From Yinghuangia seranimata (GTDB taxonomy: Bacteria; Actinomycetota; Actinomycetes; Streptomycetales; Streptomycetaceae), in NCBI RefSeq assembly GCF_029953285.1, contig NZ_JASAOI010000063.1, forward strand, positions 33,539 to 97,538: DNA of 64,000 nt, in the 5' to 3' direction. Below, piece after piece: positions 25,450-36,483 of this stretch. Every line of letters starts with the position of its first letter. Within the stretch, counting starts at the first letter, position 1. The notes below the pieces were generated by a model, which was not told the DNA's origin, searched no databases, and worked only from the letters and a program-made list of their open reading frames with translations. The translations under genes were made by a program, and so were the position numbers.

Positions 25450-27330
25450 TCAGCGGCCGCCCGAGCCCGGCGGCAGGGCCGGCGGGATCGCGGTGAGCCC
25501 GGCCGGCCCGAAGGCGTTGAAGCCGTCGGAGCCGGACGGCAGCGCCGCACGCGGCGCCGGGAAGGTCGGCCGCTGCTGCTCGACGAGCGGTCCCGCGGGG
25601 TCCGGCAGGCCGAGGAAGTGGCGGCGCAGCCGGTGCTTCTCGACGCGGTGGTTCGGGGTGCGGGGCATGCGCACGAGCACGCGGACGTGCGCCGGGCGCA
25701 TGTACGGCGGCAGGGACTGCGCGCACCAGGCGTGCAGCGCCTCGGGGTCGAGCAGCTTGCCCGGGTCGGGCTCGACGTACAGCACGATGTCGTCGTCGGA
25801 GGAGCCGTCGCCGCGGCCGTTGGGCACCCCGAAGACGCCGCACAGGGTGATGTCCGGGTGCTGGTTGACGAGGTCCTCGATGTGGTACGCGGAGATGTTC
25901 TCGCCACGCATTCGGATGCGGTCCTGCACGCGGTCGACGAAGTGGATCAGCCCGTCCTCGCCGCGCACGACCGCGTCGCCGGTGTGCAGCCACAGGTTCC
26001 GCATCGCCTCGGCGGTGGTCAGCGGGTCGCCGGCATACTCCTGGACGACCAGCCCGGCCAGGTGCGGGCGCACCGCGAGCTCGCCGACGGTGCCGGGCGG
26101 GACGCGGCTGTCGTGCTCGTCGAGGACGGCGACGTCGAGGAACGGCAGCGGCCCGCCGAGCAGCCCCTTGCGCGGCACGGCGTGCCCGGGCACGACCGGC
26201 ACCCGGTAGTGCGCGCAGACCCGGACGACCTGCTCGTGGGTGAGGCCGCGCTGGAGCGGCGGCGGGGTGCCGGCGCCTTCCGCGAGCTCCTCGACCACCG
26301 CGGCGACCGGCATGCCCGACTCGATCTGGCCGTACGCGGCGACCACGAAGTCGACGCCGAAGCGCCGCGCGAAGTCGGCGTGGGTGGGCGGCAGCGGGTG
26401 CAGCCACACCTTCGACAGCGGGTTGGCGGCGTCCTCGCGCCGCTCGGGGGCGCTGGTCAGCCACGGGATGGCGGCGTCGGTGAGGACCGCGGTGCTGGCA
26501 CCCGCGGCGGTGATCCGGCCCCAGAACTCGCCGGGGTGGAAGCGGTCCCACAGCGTGACGGTGGCGCCGGTCCACGCGGCGCGCGCGACGCCCGCGAAGG
26601 CGCCGTACACGGTGTGCATGGGCAGGTCGCTGTAGATGACGTCGTCGGGCGTGGTGAGCCGGCGCAGCAGGAAGGTGCTCTGCGCGATCCACCGGTGCCG
26701 CTGGACGACGGCCTTGGGGCGGCCGGTGTTGCCGGGCGTGTGCAGGATGGCGGCGACGTCGTCGGGGCCGGCGCCGATCTGGGGCGGCAGGGCGCGGGCG
26801 AGGAAGCGCGCGTACGGGATCTCGGGGAAGCCGTGCGGCGGCGGGACGCCGACCGAGTCGTGGACGGTGATCCGCGGCGCGTACGGGAGGTGCCGGCGCA
26901 CGATCTCGAGCCCGGGCAGGCAGGCCCGCTCGGTGACGATCAGCTGCGGGTTGATCGTGCCGAGCTGTTGGAGGAGCAGTTCGCCGGACAGCTCGGGGTC
27001 GATCGGGCAGAAGACCGCGCCGGCCTTCCAGATGCCGAACATCCACAGCGCGGCGGCGTAGGGGCTGCGGCAGTGCACGACGACGCGGTCGCCGCGGCGG
27101 ACGCCGACGGCCTCGAGGTTCCCGGCGATGGTGTCGGTGGCGCGGCGGGCCTCCGCGTAGCTGAGGTCGAGGCCGTGCTCGCCGTAGTGGATGAACACCC
27201 GCAGCGGGGTGCGGACCGACCAGGCGTCGAGGGCCTCGGTCACCGGTTCGCCGTCGACGGCGAGTTCGGCGGCGAGCGTGTCGAGGAAGGCCGCTCCGCC
27301 GGTGGCGCCCGTGCTGCTGGGTGTCGTCAC
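25450..27330 (-). CDS. AMP-forming acyl-CoA synthetase/ligase (CaiC-like)
   Basis: An adenylate-forming enzyme of about 626 residues. The phosphate loop is HTPGNTGRPKAVV, the aromatic/Glu motif is AYGQIESG, and HTGD and the RIRMRGENIS hinge are present. It should activate a carboxylic acid to acyl-CoA. At the C-terminus the catalytic-lysine motif (PRTPNGKVxK in relatives) reads PRTPNHRVEK, with Arg where Lys is usual. I chose the GTG at 27330, preceded by TGAGGACAACA; an ATG at 27375 in frame is the alternative. It diverges from two acyl-CoA dehydrogenases that may act on its product. Carnitine/crotonobetaine as substrate is only a family guess. Confidence 0.9.
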   Translation of the reverse strand: MTTPSSTGATGGAAFLDTLAAELAVDGEPVTEALDAWSVRTPLRVFIHYGEHGLDLSYAEARRATDTIAGNLEAVGVRRGDRVVVHCRSPYAAALWMFGIWKAGAVFCPIDPELSGELLLQQLGTINPQLIVTERACLPGLEIVRRHLPYAPRITVHDSVGVPPPHGFPEIPYARFLARALPPQIGAGPDDVAAILHTPGNTGRPKAVVQRHRWIAQSTFLLRRLTTPDDVIYSDLPMHTVYGAFAGVARAAWTGATVTLWDRFHPGEFWGRITAAGASTAVLTDAAIPWLTSAPERREDAANPLSKVWLHPLPPTHADFARRFGVDFVVAAYGQIESGMPVAAVVEELAEGAGTPPPLQRGLTHEQVVRVCAHYRVPVVPGHAVPRKGLLGGPLPFLDVAVLDEHDSRVPPGTVGELAVRPHLAGLVVQEYAGDPLTTAEAMRNLWLHTGDAVVRGEDGLIHFVDRVQDRIRMRGENISAYHIEDLVNQHPDITLCGVFGVPNGRGDGSSDDDIVLYVEPDPGKLLDPEALHAWCAQSLPPYMRPAHVRVLVRMPRTPNHRVEKHRLRRHFLGLPDPAGPLVEQQRPTFPAPRAALPSGSDGFNAFGPAGLTAIPPALPPGSGGR

Positions 27331-27470
27331 TGTTGTCCTCACGGGGCACGGTCCCGACGGGCGGTCGGGCCGCATATGGGGGGATCACGGTGGGAGCTGT
27401 GTGGCGGTGCGCAGAGTGGAGCCGCAGCGTACCGCCTCGGCGGCGGGTGCGGGGCGGGAGTCTGCGGGCG

Positions 27471-27536
27471 TTGTCTTCCGCTCGCGGAAAGGTGTACCTA
27501 GCATCTGACCGGCGACCGGTGTTGACGCCCGGTCAG
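27471..27536 (+). promoter_or_regulatory. Promoter and operator-like repeat for the acyl-CoA dehydrogenases
   Basis: A possible -35 TTGTCT (27471-27476) and -10 TACCTA (27495-27500) are 18 bases apart. Directly downstream CTGACCGG (27505-27512) and CCGGTCAG (27529-27536) form an 8-bp inverted repeat, placed where a repressor would block transcription. The repressor gene is not evident nearby. Confidence 0.5.
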
Positions 27537-27563
27537 TAGCACTCCCCGAAGGAGGCGTGAGAC

Positions 27564-28772
27564 TTGCCCGACAACACATCGGTGGGCGTGGTGACCGCGG
27601 AGGAGGTCCGCGGCCGGGTGCGCGATCTGGCGGCCGCGCACGATCCGGCCGGGACCGATCCCGTCGCGTTTCTCGGACACCGGTTCGACGCCGGCCTGGC
27701 CTGGGTGCACTTCCCGGTCGGGTGCGGCGGACTGGGCGCGCCGCGCGCGCTCCAGCAGGTGGTGGAGCAGGAGTTGGCCGCGGCGGGCGCGAAGCCGCCG
27801 AACGTGTACCGCAACCCGATCGGCCTGGGGATGGGCGCGCCGACCGTCGCCGTGCACGGCACGGACGAGCAGCGGCGGAGGCTGCTGAGGCCGCTGTGGA
27901 CCGGCGAGGAGGTGTGGTGCCAGCTGTTCTCCGAGCCGGGCGCGGGGTCGGACCTGGCGGGGCTGGCCACACGCGCGGTGCGTGACGGGGACGACTGGGT
28001 CGTCAACGGGCAGAAGGTGTGGACGTCCTTCGCGCACAAGGCGCGCTGGGCGATGCTGCTCGCCCGCACCGACCCGGACCTGCCCAAGCACCAGGGGCTG
28101 ACCTACTTCTTCCTGGACATGACGCTGCCGGGCGTCGAGGTGCGGCCGCTGCGGCAGGCCACCGGGCAGGCCGAGTTCAACGAGGTGTTCCTGACCGACG
28201 TGCGGATCCCGGACGCGATGCGCGCGGACGAGGTCGGCAAGGGCTGGGCGGTGTCGAACACGACGCTGATGAACGAGCGCGTCGCGATCGGCGGCGGCGC
28301 GGCGCCGCGCGAGGGCGGCGCCATCGCGCCGGTCGCGAAGCTGTGGCGCGAGCATCCCGAGGTGCGCACCGGCGGGCTGCACGACCGGGTGATGCGGGCG
28401 TGGGTCGAGGGCGAGGTGGCGCGGCTCGCGAACGAGCGGATCCGGCAGCAGCTGGCGGCCGGCAAGCCGGGGCCCGAGGGGTCGGCGGCGAAGATCTCGT
28501 TCGCGCGGATCAACCAGGAGACCACCCGGCTCTGGCTGGAACTCACCGGCGAGGACGGGCTGGCCTACGACGACTGGACGATGCGCCGTGTGGATCTTGG
28601 CGGTTCGGACGGCGGGCGAGGCCCCGGCTACTACTACATCCGCGCCAAGGGCAACTCGATCGAGGGCGGCACGACGGAGATCCTGCGCGGCGTGATCGCC
28701 GACCGCGTGCTCGAACTGCCGCGTGAGCCGCGGTCCGACACCAAGCTGCCGTGGAAGGAGATCCCTCGGTGA
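27564..28772 (+). CDS. Acyl-CoA dehydrogenase, catalytic-type subunit
   Basis: A 402-residue FadE-type flavoprotein. FAD/substrate motifs include QLFSEPGAGSDLAGLATRA and DGDDWVVNGQKVWTS, and the C-terminus has NSIEGGTTEILRGVIADRV, where the Glu of IEGGT lies at the position of the usual catalytic base. Start is TTG at 27564 with GGAGG nine bases upstream. The stop overlaps the next dehydrogenase (GTGA), so the two are made together. Paired unequal dehydrogenases like these form mixed tetramers in steroid and other branched acyl-CoA breakdown in actinomycetes. Confidence 0.93.
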   Translation: MPDNTSVGVVTAEEVRGRVRDLAAAHDPAGTDPVAFLGHRFDAGLAWVHFPVGCGGLGAPRALQQVVEQELAAAGAKPPNVYRNPIGLGMGAPTVAVHGTDEQRRRLLRPLWTGEEVWCQLFSEPGAGSDLAGLATRAVRDGDDWVVNGQKVWTSFAHKARWAMLLARTDPDLPKHQGLTYFFLDMTLPGVEVRPLRQATGQAEFNEVFLTDVRIPDAMRADEVGKGWAVSNTTLMNERVAIGGGAAPREGGAIAPVAKLWREHPEVRTGGLHDRVMRAWVEGEVARLANERIRQQLAAGKPGPEGSAAKISFARINQETTRLWLELTGEDGLAYDDWTMRRVDLGGSDGGRGPGYYYIRAKGNSIEGGTTEILRGVIADRVLELPREPRSDTKLPWKEIPR

Positions 28773-29902
28773 CCGAGATCCCCTCGCTGCTGTACTCGGA
28801 GATCGAGGACGACGTCCGGGCGACGTTGCGCGGTCTGCTGGCCGACCGGTGTTCGTGGAACGACGTGCTCACACGTGTCGACACGGACGAGCCGTACGAC
28901 GACGCGCTGTGGAAGGCGGTCGGCGAAGACCTGGGCCTGGCCGGGCTGTTGGTGCCCGAGGAGCTGGGCGGCGCGGGCGGCACGGCCCGCGAAGTGGCCG
29001 TCGTGCTCGAGGAACTGGCGCGCGCCGTCGCCCCGGTGCCCTACCTCGCGAGCGCGGTGCTGGCCGTCGGCGCGCTGCTGGCCGCGCCCGAAGGCCCGGC
29101 GCGCGACGGGGCGTTGGGCGCGCTGGCGGCCGGTGCCAAGGTGGGCACGCTCGCGGTTCCGGCCACGACGTACGGCGCACCCTTCCCGCTGACGGTGACC
29201 GGCGCGCCGGACGGCGACGGGCTGGTGCTGACCGGCGCGGTGACCAGCGTGCTGGCGGCCGATCGGGCGGACCTGCTGGTGGTGCCGGTGGTCGTGGCCG
29301 GCGAGCCGTATCTTGCGCTGGTCGACGGCACCGCGCCGGGTCTGACCCGTGGCCGGATCACGACGCTGGACGCGACGCGTCCGGTCGGCCCGGTGACGCT
29401 CGACGGGGTCCCGGCGGCGGTCGTGGCCGGGCCCGACGCGGCCGAGGCGGCGCTGCGGCACGCCCTCGGCCTCGGTGCGGCCCTGCTGGCGTCCGAGCAA
29501 CTCGGCGTGTCCGAGCGGGCGTTGGAAGAGGCGGTCAACTACCTGAAGGTGCGCCACCAGTTCGGCCGGCCGATCGGCTCGTACCAGGCGCTGCGGCACC
29601 GTGCGGCCGACCTGTGGGCGGACATCGCGGCGGCTCGGGCGACCGCCCGCTACGCGGCGGCGGCCTTCGCCGACGGCTCCCCCGACGCGGAGGTCGCGGC
29701 GTCGCTGGCCCAGGCGTACTGCGGCGACGTCGCGGTGCACGCGGCCGAGGAGTGCGTGCAGATGCACGGCGGCATCGGGTTCACGTGGGAGCACCCGGCC
29801 CACCTGTACCTCAAGCGGGCGATGAGCCTGTCGCTGCTGCTCGGCACCGCCGACCGGCACCGCACGGTCCTGGGCGGCCTGGTGGACCTGCCGCCGGCCT
29901 GA
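28769..29902 (+). CDS. Acyl-CoA dehydrogenase, partner subunit
   Basis: A 377-residue acyl-CoA dehydrogenase homologue starting at a GTG overlapping the previous stop. The middle has VRHQFGRPIGSYQALRHR-like flavin-binding sequence (here KVRHQFGRPIGSYQ) and the C-terminus has QMHGGIGFTWEHPAHLYLKR. The C-terminal catalytic EGT segment seen in the first subunit is absent, as expected if this subunit contributes FAD binding to a heteromeric enzyme. Substrate is unknown. A strong terminator follows 17 bases after the stop. Confidence 0.92.
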   Translation: MTEIPSLLYSEIEDDVRATLRGLLADRCSWNDVLTRVDTDEPYDDALWKAVGEDLGLAGLLVPEELGGAGGTAREVAVVLEELARAVAPVPYLASAVLAVGALLAAPEGPARDGALGALAAGAKVGTLAVPATTYGAPFPLTVTGAPDGDGLVLTGAVTSVLAADRADLLVVPVVVAGEPYLALVDGTAPGLTRGRITTLDATRPVGPVTLDGVPAAVVAGPDAAEAALRHALGLGAALLASEQLGVSERALEEAVNYLKVRHQFGRPIGSYQALRHRAADLWADIAAARATARYAAAAFADGSPDAEVAASLAQAYCGDVAVHAAEECVQMHGGIGFTWEHPAHLYLKRAMSLSLLLGTADRHRTVLGGLVDLPPA

Positions 29903-29918
29903 CCGCGACGCACTGCGA

Positions 29919-29963
29919 GGCTTCCGGCCGGGGCGCGGGCTGTGCCTGCCCCGGCTGGAAGCC
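29919..29963. terminator. Terminator hairpin after the dehydrogenases
   Basis: GGCTTCCGGCCGGGGC pairs with GCCCCGGCTGGAAGCC over 16 positions including one G-T pair, with a 13-base loop. It separates the convergent dehydrogenase and small membrane protein genes. Confidence 0.85.
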
Positions 29964-29968
29964 GGCCG

Positions 29969-30187
29969 TCACCAGAGCCCGATCGCCGCGAGCGTGGCGA
30001 CGACCGCGACCGCGACGACCTTGATCCGGCTGAGCTCGAACGCGGTGTCGCTCGGCTGGTTGGCGGCCGGGTCGTTGTACCGCCACGACTCCGTCTCCCA
30101 CCAGCCGTCCTCGGAACTGACCGCCCAGCCGATGCCGCAGAAGACCATTACGACGATCCACAGGAAGACGATCCAGCCGTGTGTCAT
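29969..30187 (-). CDS. Small two-helix membrane protein
   Basis: A 72-residue protein starting MTHGWIVFLWIVVMVFCGIG. The first helix is at the N-terminus, a Trp-rich loop follows (GWWETESWRYNDP), then a second helix (VVAVAVVATLAAIGLW) at the very end. It resembles the short DUF6199-type proteins of Streptomyces. That assignment rests on the two-helix layout with the Trp/Tyr loop and is tentative. It lies downstream of the chitinase but behind the chitinase terminator, so is probably separately expressed. Confidence 0.72.
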   Translation of the reverse strand: MTHGWIVFLWIVVMVFCGIGWAVSSEDGWWETESWRYNDPAANQPSDTAFELSRIKVVAVAVVATLAAIGLW

Positions 30188-30277
30188 GGCGCTGCACCCC
30201 GTTCGGTGATGATCAACTACCCGTCACGCTAGACCCGTCGCGTGCCGGGCGGCTGAGGCACTTCCCTCCGTCGGGGA

Positions 30278-30312
30278 ACCCGGGGTGCGAGGGACGGACT
30301 CGCACCCCGGGT
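30278..30312 (-). terminator. Chitinase terminator
   Basis: A perfect 14-bp stem ACCCGGGGTGCGAG/CTCGCACCCCGGGT with a 7-base loop begins 23 bases after the chitinase stop. Confidence 0.87.
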
Positions 30313-30334
30313 CCGAACAGGGGGACGGGCGGGG

Positions 30335-32182
<1,848 letters not shown>

Positions 32183-32280
32183 GACTGCTCCCGAGTGAGG
32201 TCCGACTTGCGGGAAGGTGGGACCCTGCTCCGTCCGGCGGACCCGCGTGGCCATCACGCGTCCGTCAAGCAGTGCGGCCG

Positions 32281-32321
32281 ATCGTAGAAAGGTCTGGACC
32301 ACACGGTCAATGGTCCAGACC
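32281..32321 (-). promoter_or_regulatory. Chitinase promoter with paired TGGTCYRGACC repeats
   Basis: On the minus strand a -35 TTGACC (32305-32310) and -10 TACGAT (32281-32286) are 18 bases apart. TGGTCTGGACC and TGGTCCAGACC (cores at 32312-32321 and 32291-32300) flank the -35 box. Equivalent 12-bp direct repeats control chitin induction and glucose repression of the Streptomyces plicatus chi63 promoter. Confidence 0.85.
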
Positions 32322-32397
32322 AAAAATGAGGGACCGGGCACGCGGAAGCACCCGGCCGGGGCCGCGTCGCGGGCCCGGGGCCGGGTAGGTGTCACAT

Positions 32398-32664
32398 GTG
32401 GGGATCACGAACAGGCGCCGCGTCCGGCACCACGGCATGGAGCCGGTCGACGCCGTCACCGACCTGCCGCTGCGCCGCGTCATGTCGTGGTGGGCGCTCG
32501 TCCTGAGCGTGCTCGGCGCCGCCGGATGCGCGTGGGCGGCGGCCGAATTCAGCCTGCACCAGGGCATCTGGATCTTCGCCGCCGCGGCGCTGGCGCTCAC
32601 GGCCCTCGTCGCCGCGGTCGACCTGCTGGTGATCCACTACCGGATGCACCACCACGAGTACTGA
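32398..32664 (+). CDS. DUF6343-like small membrane protein
   Basis: An 88-residue protein starting at GTG 32398 (an earlier GTG at 32389 is possible) after TAGGTG. The sequence EPVDAVTDLPLRRVMSWWALVLSVLG and two helices fit the small DUF6343 membrane proteins of Streptomyces, which begin with a similar EPVxARS motif. The C-terminus is His-rich (HYRMHHHEY). Function unknown. It diverges from the chitinase gene. Confidence 0.75.
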   Translation: MGITNRRRVRHHGMEPVDAVTDLPLRRVMSWWALVLSVLGAAGCAWAAAEFSLHQGIWIFAAAALALTALVAAVDLLVIHYRMHHHEY

Positions 32665-32682
32665 GCCTGCGCGGGCGCGCCT

Positions 32683-32704
32683 GAGCGCCCGACGGCGGGC
32701 GCTC
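32683..32704. terminator. Short bidirectional hairpin
   Basis: GAGCGCCCG and CGGGCGCTC form a 9-bp stem between the convergent DUF6343-like and 52-residue genes. Confidence 0.65.
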
Positions 32705-32722
32705 CCGTCAGGTACGCGGACG

Positions 32723-32881
32723 TCAGGCGAGCATGCGGACGACCATCACCACCGCGTACGCCAGCACCGCGAACAACGTGACCAGCACCGCGACCAGCAG
32801 CCACGCCCGCGGGTTGCGCCCGGGCGCGGGCGGCGCCTCGATCGCCTCGGCCGATCCGTCGGCCACGGGGTTCTCGCTCAC
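32723..32881 (-). CDS. 52-residue single-pass membrane protein
   Basis: A short gene with GTG start, GGAGGT ribosome site six bases upstream and TGA stop. The product begins MSENPVADGSAEAIEAPPAP, then NPRAW and one membrane helix (LLVAVLVTLFAVLAYAVVMV) and ends RMLA. The strong ribosome site and clean membrane segment support it as real. The left end of the TnpB element begins within about 10-20 bases upstream of its ribosome site, so its original promoter has probably been displaced. Function unknown. Confidence 0.75.
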   Translation of the reverse strand: MSENPVADGSAEAIEAPPAPGRNPRAWLLVAVLVTLFAVLAYAVVMVVRMLA

Positions 32882-33033
32882 CTGTACCTCCGGAGGATGC
32901 CCCGGTCTTCAGGCCGGGGAGGAATGCGGTCGCCCGCAGAGTCGTGCTGGGAACACCGAGCCGCTGCCGGGTGGCACAGCGTCGGCCCCGCGCTTGGGCG
33001 GGAGTGTCGGTGGGGATCGCTAGCGTCGCTCGG

Positions 33034-34239
33034 GTGACGACGACGCGGGGCGCCGAGGAGGGGTCCCAGCATGCCCGGCACACCTACCGGCTTCGTGTGT
33101 CGTCGACCGCGCGGGCGGCGCTGTTGGAGGAGTGGTCGCGGTGCCGGTGGGTCTGGAACGAGTGCGTCGCCCGGTCGAGGAAGGCCCACGCGGACCGCGA
33201 GAACATCGGCCCGGCAGCGCTGGACCGGATGCTGACCCACGCCCGCACGATCACTCCCTGGCTGCGCGAAGGGAGTTCGGTCCCACAACAGCAGACCATC
33301 CGGGATTTCGGCAAGTCCCGCGCCAAGGCGGTCAAGGACATCCGCGACCGGCTGCCTCAGCATCGCCGGGCGGGGATGCCTCGGTGGAGGAAGCGGCGCG
33401 GGTCCGCGCCGACCTTGAACTACACCCGGCGCGGGTTCCGCCTCAAGGACGGACGGCTGCACCTGGCAGGCGGGATCGTCGTGACGGTGGTGTGGTCGCG
33501 TCATCTGCCCGCCGATCCGTCGAGTGTGCGGGTCTACCGCGATGTGCTCGGGCATTGGTACGCCTCGTTCGTGGTCCCCGCCCGGGTCGAGCCGCTGCCC
33601 GCGACGGGCCGGGTCATCGGGGTCGACTGGGGCGTGCGCGAGACCGCGACCACGACCGACGACGCATACGACCTTCCGCAGGCGGAACACGGCCGCAAAG
33701 CGGCCGTACGGCTGGCCCGCTACCAGCGGATGATGGCGCGCCGCAAACCCGCGAAGGGCAAACCCGGATCGAACGGCTACAAGGCCGCCGGGCGTCAGGC
33801 AGCGAAGGTCTACACCAAGGTCGCCCGGCAGCGCCAGGACACCGCCCGCAAGTGGGCCAAGCGCATCGTCGCCGAACACGACGCCGTCGCGGTCGAGGAT
33901 TTCCGGCCCAGGTTCCTCGCCAAGTCGTCGATGGCTCGCGTGGCCGCCGACGCCGCGATCGGCGCCACGAAGAACGCCCTGATCGAGATGGGCCGTAAAC
34001 ACGGACGAGACATCCGTCTCGTCAACCCCGCGCACACCACGATGGACTGCGCACGGTGCGGAGCGAGAGCCAAGCACGCACTCCCCCTTTCCGAGCGAAC
34101 CTACGTCTGCAGCGAGTGCGGAGCCTCGTCCCCCCGGGACAAGAACTCCGCCCGTGTGATGCTGATCCGGGCAGGTCTGAACCCGGCTGGTGTCGAGGGC
34201 ATAGGACCTGGCTGTCCGCCGGACAGCCAGGCAGCCTGA
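33034..34239 (+). CDS. tnpB: RNA-guided endonuclease TnpB (IS200/IS605 family)
   Basis: About 401 residues from a GTG start (VTTTRGAEEGSQHARHTYRL). The OrfB helix-turn-helix begins YRLRVSSTARAALLEEW. RuvC acidic residues are present: Asp in GVDWGVRETATT, Glu in VAVEDF and Asp in SPRDKNSARVM. The zinc ribbon has CARCG and CSECG. All catalytic residues therefore look intact. TnpB is guided by an RNA from the element's right end to cut the donor joint, favouring element retention. Upstream in-frame codons from 32944 are possible but lie in the left-end region. Confidence 0.93.
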   Translation: MTTTRGAEEGSQHARHTYRLRVSSTARAALLEEWSRCRWVWNECVARSRKAHADRENIGPAALDRMLTHARTITPWLREGSSVPQQQTIRDFGKSRAKAVKDIRDRLPQHRRAGMPRWRKRRGSAPTLNYTRRGFRLKDGRLHLAGGIVVTVVWSRHLPADPSSVRVYRDVLGHWYASFVVPARVEPLPATGRVIGVDWGVRETATTTDDAYDLPQAEHGRKAAVRLARYQRMMARRKPAKGKPGSNGYKAAGRQAAKVYTKVARQRQDTARKWAKRIVAEHDAVAVEDFRPRFLAKSSMARVAADAAIGATKNALIEMGRKHGRDIRLVNPAHTTMDCARCGARAKHALPLSERTYVCSECGASSPRDKNSARVMLIRAGLNPAGVEGIGPGCPPDSQAA

Positions 34240-34280
34240 GCCACGAATCCCTTCCCCTCAGGGAGGGGAGCAGTCAAGAA
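34207..34280 (+). ncRNA. Candidate omega RNA (reRNA) 3' region
   Basis: The 3' end of tnpB contains a perfect 11-bp hairpin CCTGGCTGTCC-GCC-GGACAGCCAGG (34207-34231), followed by the right-end hairpin at 34253-34269. In IS200/IS605 elements the guide RNA scaffold overlaps the end of tnpB and runs to the right end, with the guide taken from flanking DNA. Extent is inferred, not measured. Confidence 0.5.
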
Positions 34281-34305
34281 ACCTCCACTGCCTCCACACA
34301 CCACA

Positions 34306-34346
34306 ACGGCCGTCCCACCCAGCGTCGCACCGGGTGAGACGGCCGT
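34306..34346 (-). terminator. Terminator of the branched-chain ABC operon
   Basis: ACGGCCGTC (34306-34314) pairs with GACGGCCGT (34338-34346), with an inner CACCC/GGGTG stem. It begins 20 bases after the stop of the last operon gene. Confidence 0.83.
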
Positions 34347-34366
34347 GCATCAGCCGCCAGGAGGAG

Positions 34367-35733
<1,367 letters not shown>

Positions 35734-35737
<4 letters not shown>

Positions 35738-36483
35738 GATCCCCCCAGCGCTTCGGTGTCCTCGTCCGACTCGCCGAGGTACGCCGCGCGCACCGCCGGG
35801 TCGGCCTGGATCTGGTCGCAGGTGCCCTGGGCGAGCTTCTTGCCGAAGTCGAGCACGTGCAGTTCGTCGCACACCGACATGACCAGGTCCATGTCGTGCT
35901 CGACGAGCAGCACCGCGACGCCGTCGTCGGCCACTTCGCGCAGCACGCGGGAGAACGCGGCGGTCTCCGCCTCGTCCTGCCCGGACGCCGGCTCGTCGAG
36001 CAGCAGCACCCGCGGGCGGCACGCCAGCGCCCGCGCGAGCTCGACCATGCGGCCCTGCCCGGTGGGCAGTTGGTCGGCGCGGACGTCCGCGACGGCGGTG
36101 AGGCCGAGCCGCTCGACCAGCGTCTCGGTGGTCGGCCCGGCGCGTTCCGCGCTGCGGTGCCGCCGACGGAACTCGGAGGCGGCGACGTGGATGTTCTCGC
36201 GCACCGACAGCGAGCCGAACAGCTCCAGGCGCTGGAAGGTGCGCGCCATGCCGCGCCGCGCGCGCCGGTAGGGCGGCAGCTTGCTGATGTCCCGGCCGTC
36301 GAGCGTGACACTGCCGCGGGTGGGCGGCTGCAGCCCGGTGATGACGTTGAACATCGTGGTCTTGCCGGCGCCGTTGGGCCCGATCAGGCCGGTGATCTGC
36401 CCGTTGAGGGCGCGCAGGCTGATGTTGTCCAGCGCGGTGTGCCCGCCGAACCGGACGGTGACGTCGTTGACCTCAAGACCCAT
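35734..36483 (-). CDS. Branched-chain amino-acid type ABC ATPase (LivG-like)
   Basis: A 249-residue ATPase with Walker A GPNGAGKTT, Q-loop TGLQPPTRG, signature PTGQGRMVELARAL (an unusual form of LSGGQ, as TGQGR) and Walker B VLLLDEPASGQ. The end DEDTEALGGS follows the family's C-terminal AYLGE motif. Start ATG lies 11 bases inside the permease gene's end. It works with the LivF-like ATPase in importing branched-chain amino acids or related compounds. Confidence 0.93.

Larger units (their letters stand above)
32890..34285 (+). mobile_element. TnpB-only IS200/IS605-type element (IS1341-like)
   Basis: A tnpB gene is flanked by subterminal hairpins: CCCCGG-N8-CCGGGG at 32900-32919 on the left, and TCCCCT-N5-AGGGGA at 34253-34269 on the right, followed by GCAGTCAAG. 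There are no terminal inverted repeats and no tnpA, as is usual for this group. Exact ends are approximate. Without TnpA it can move only with help from another element. Confidence 0.78.
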
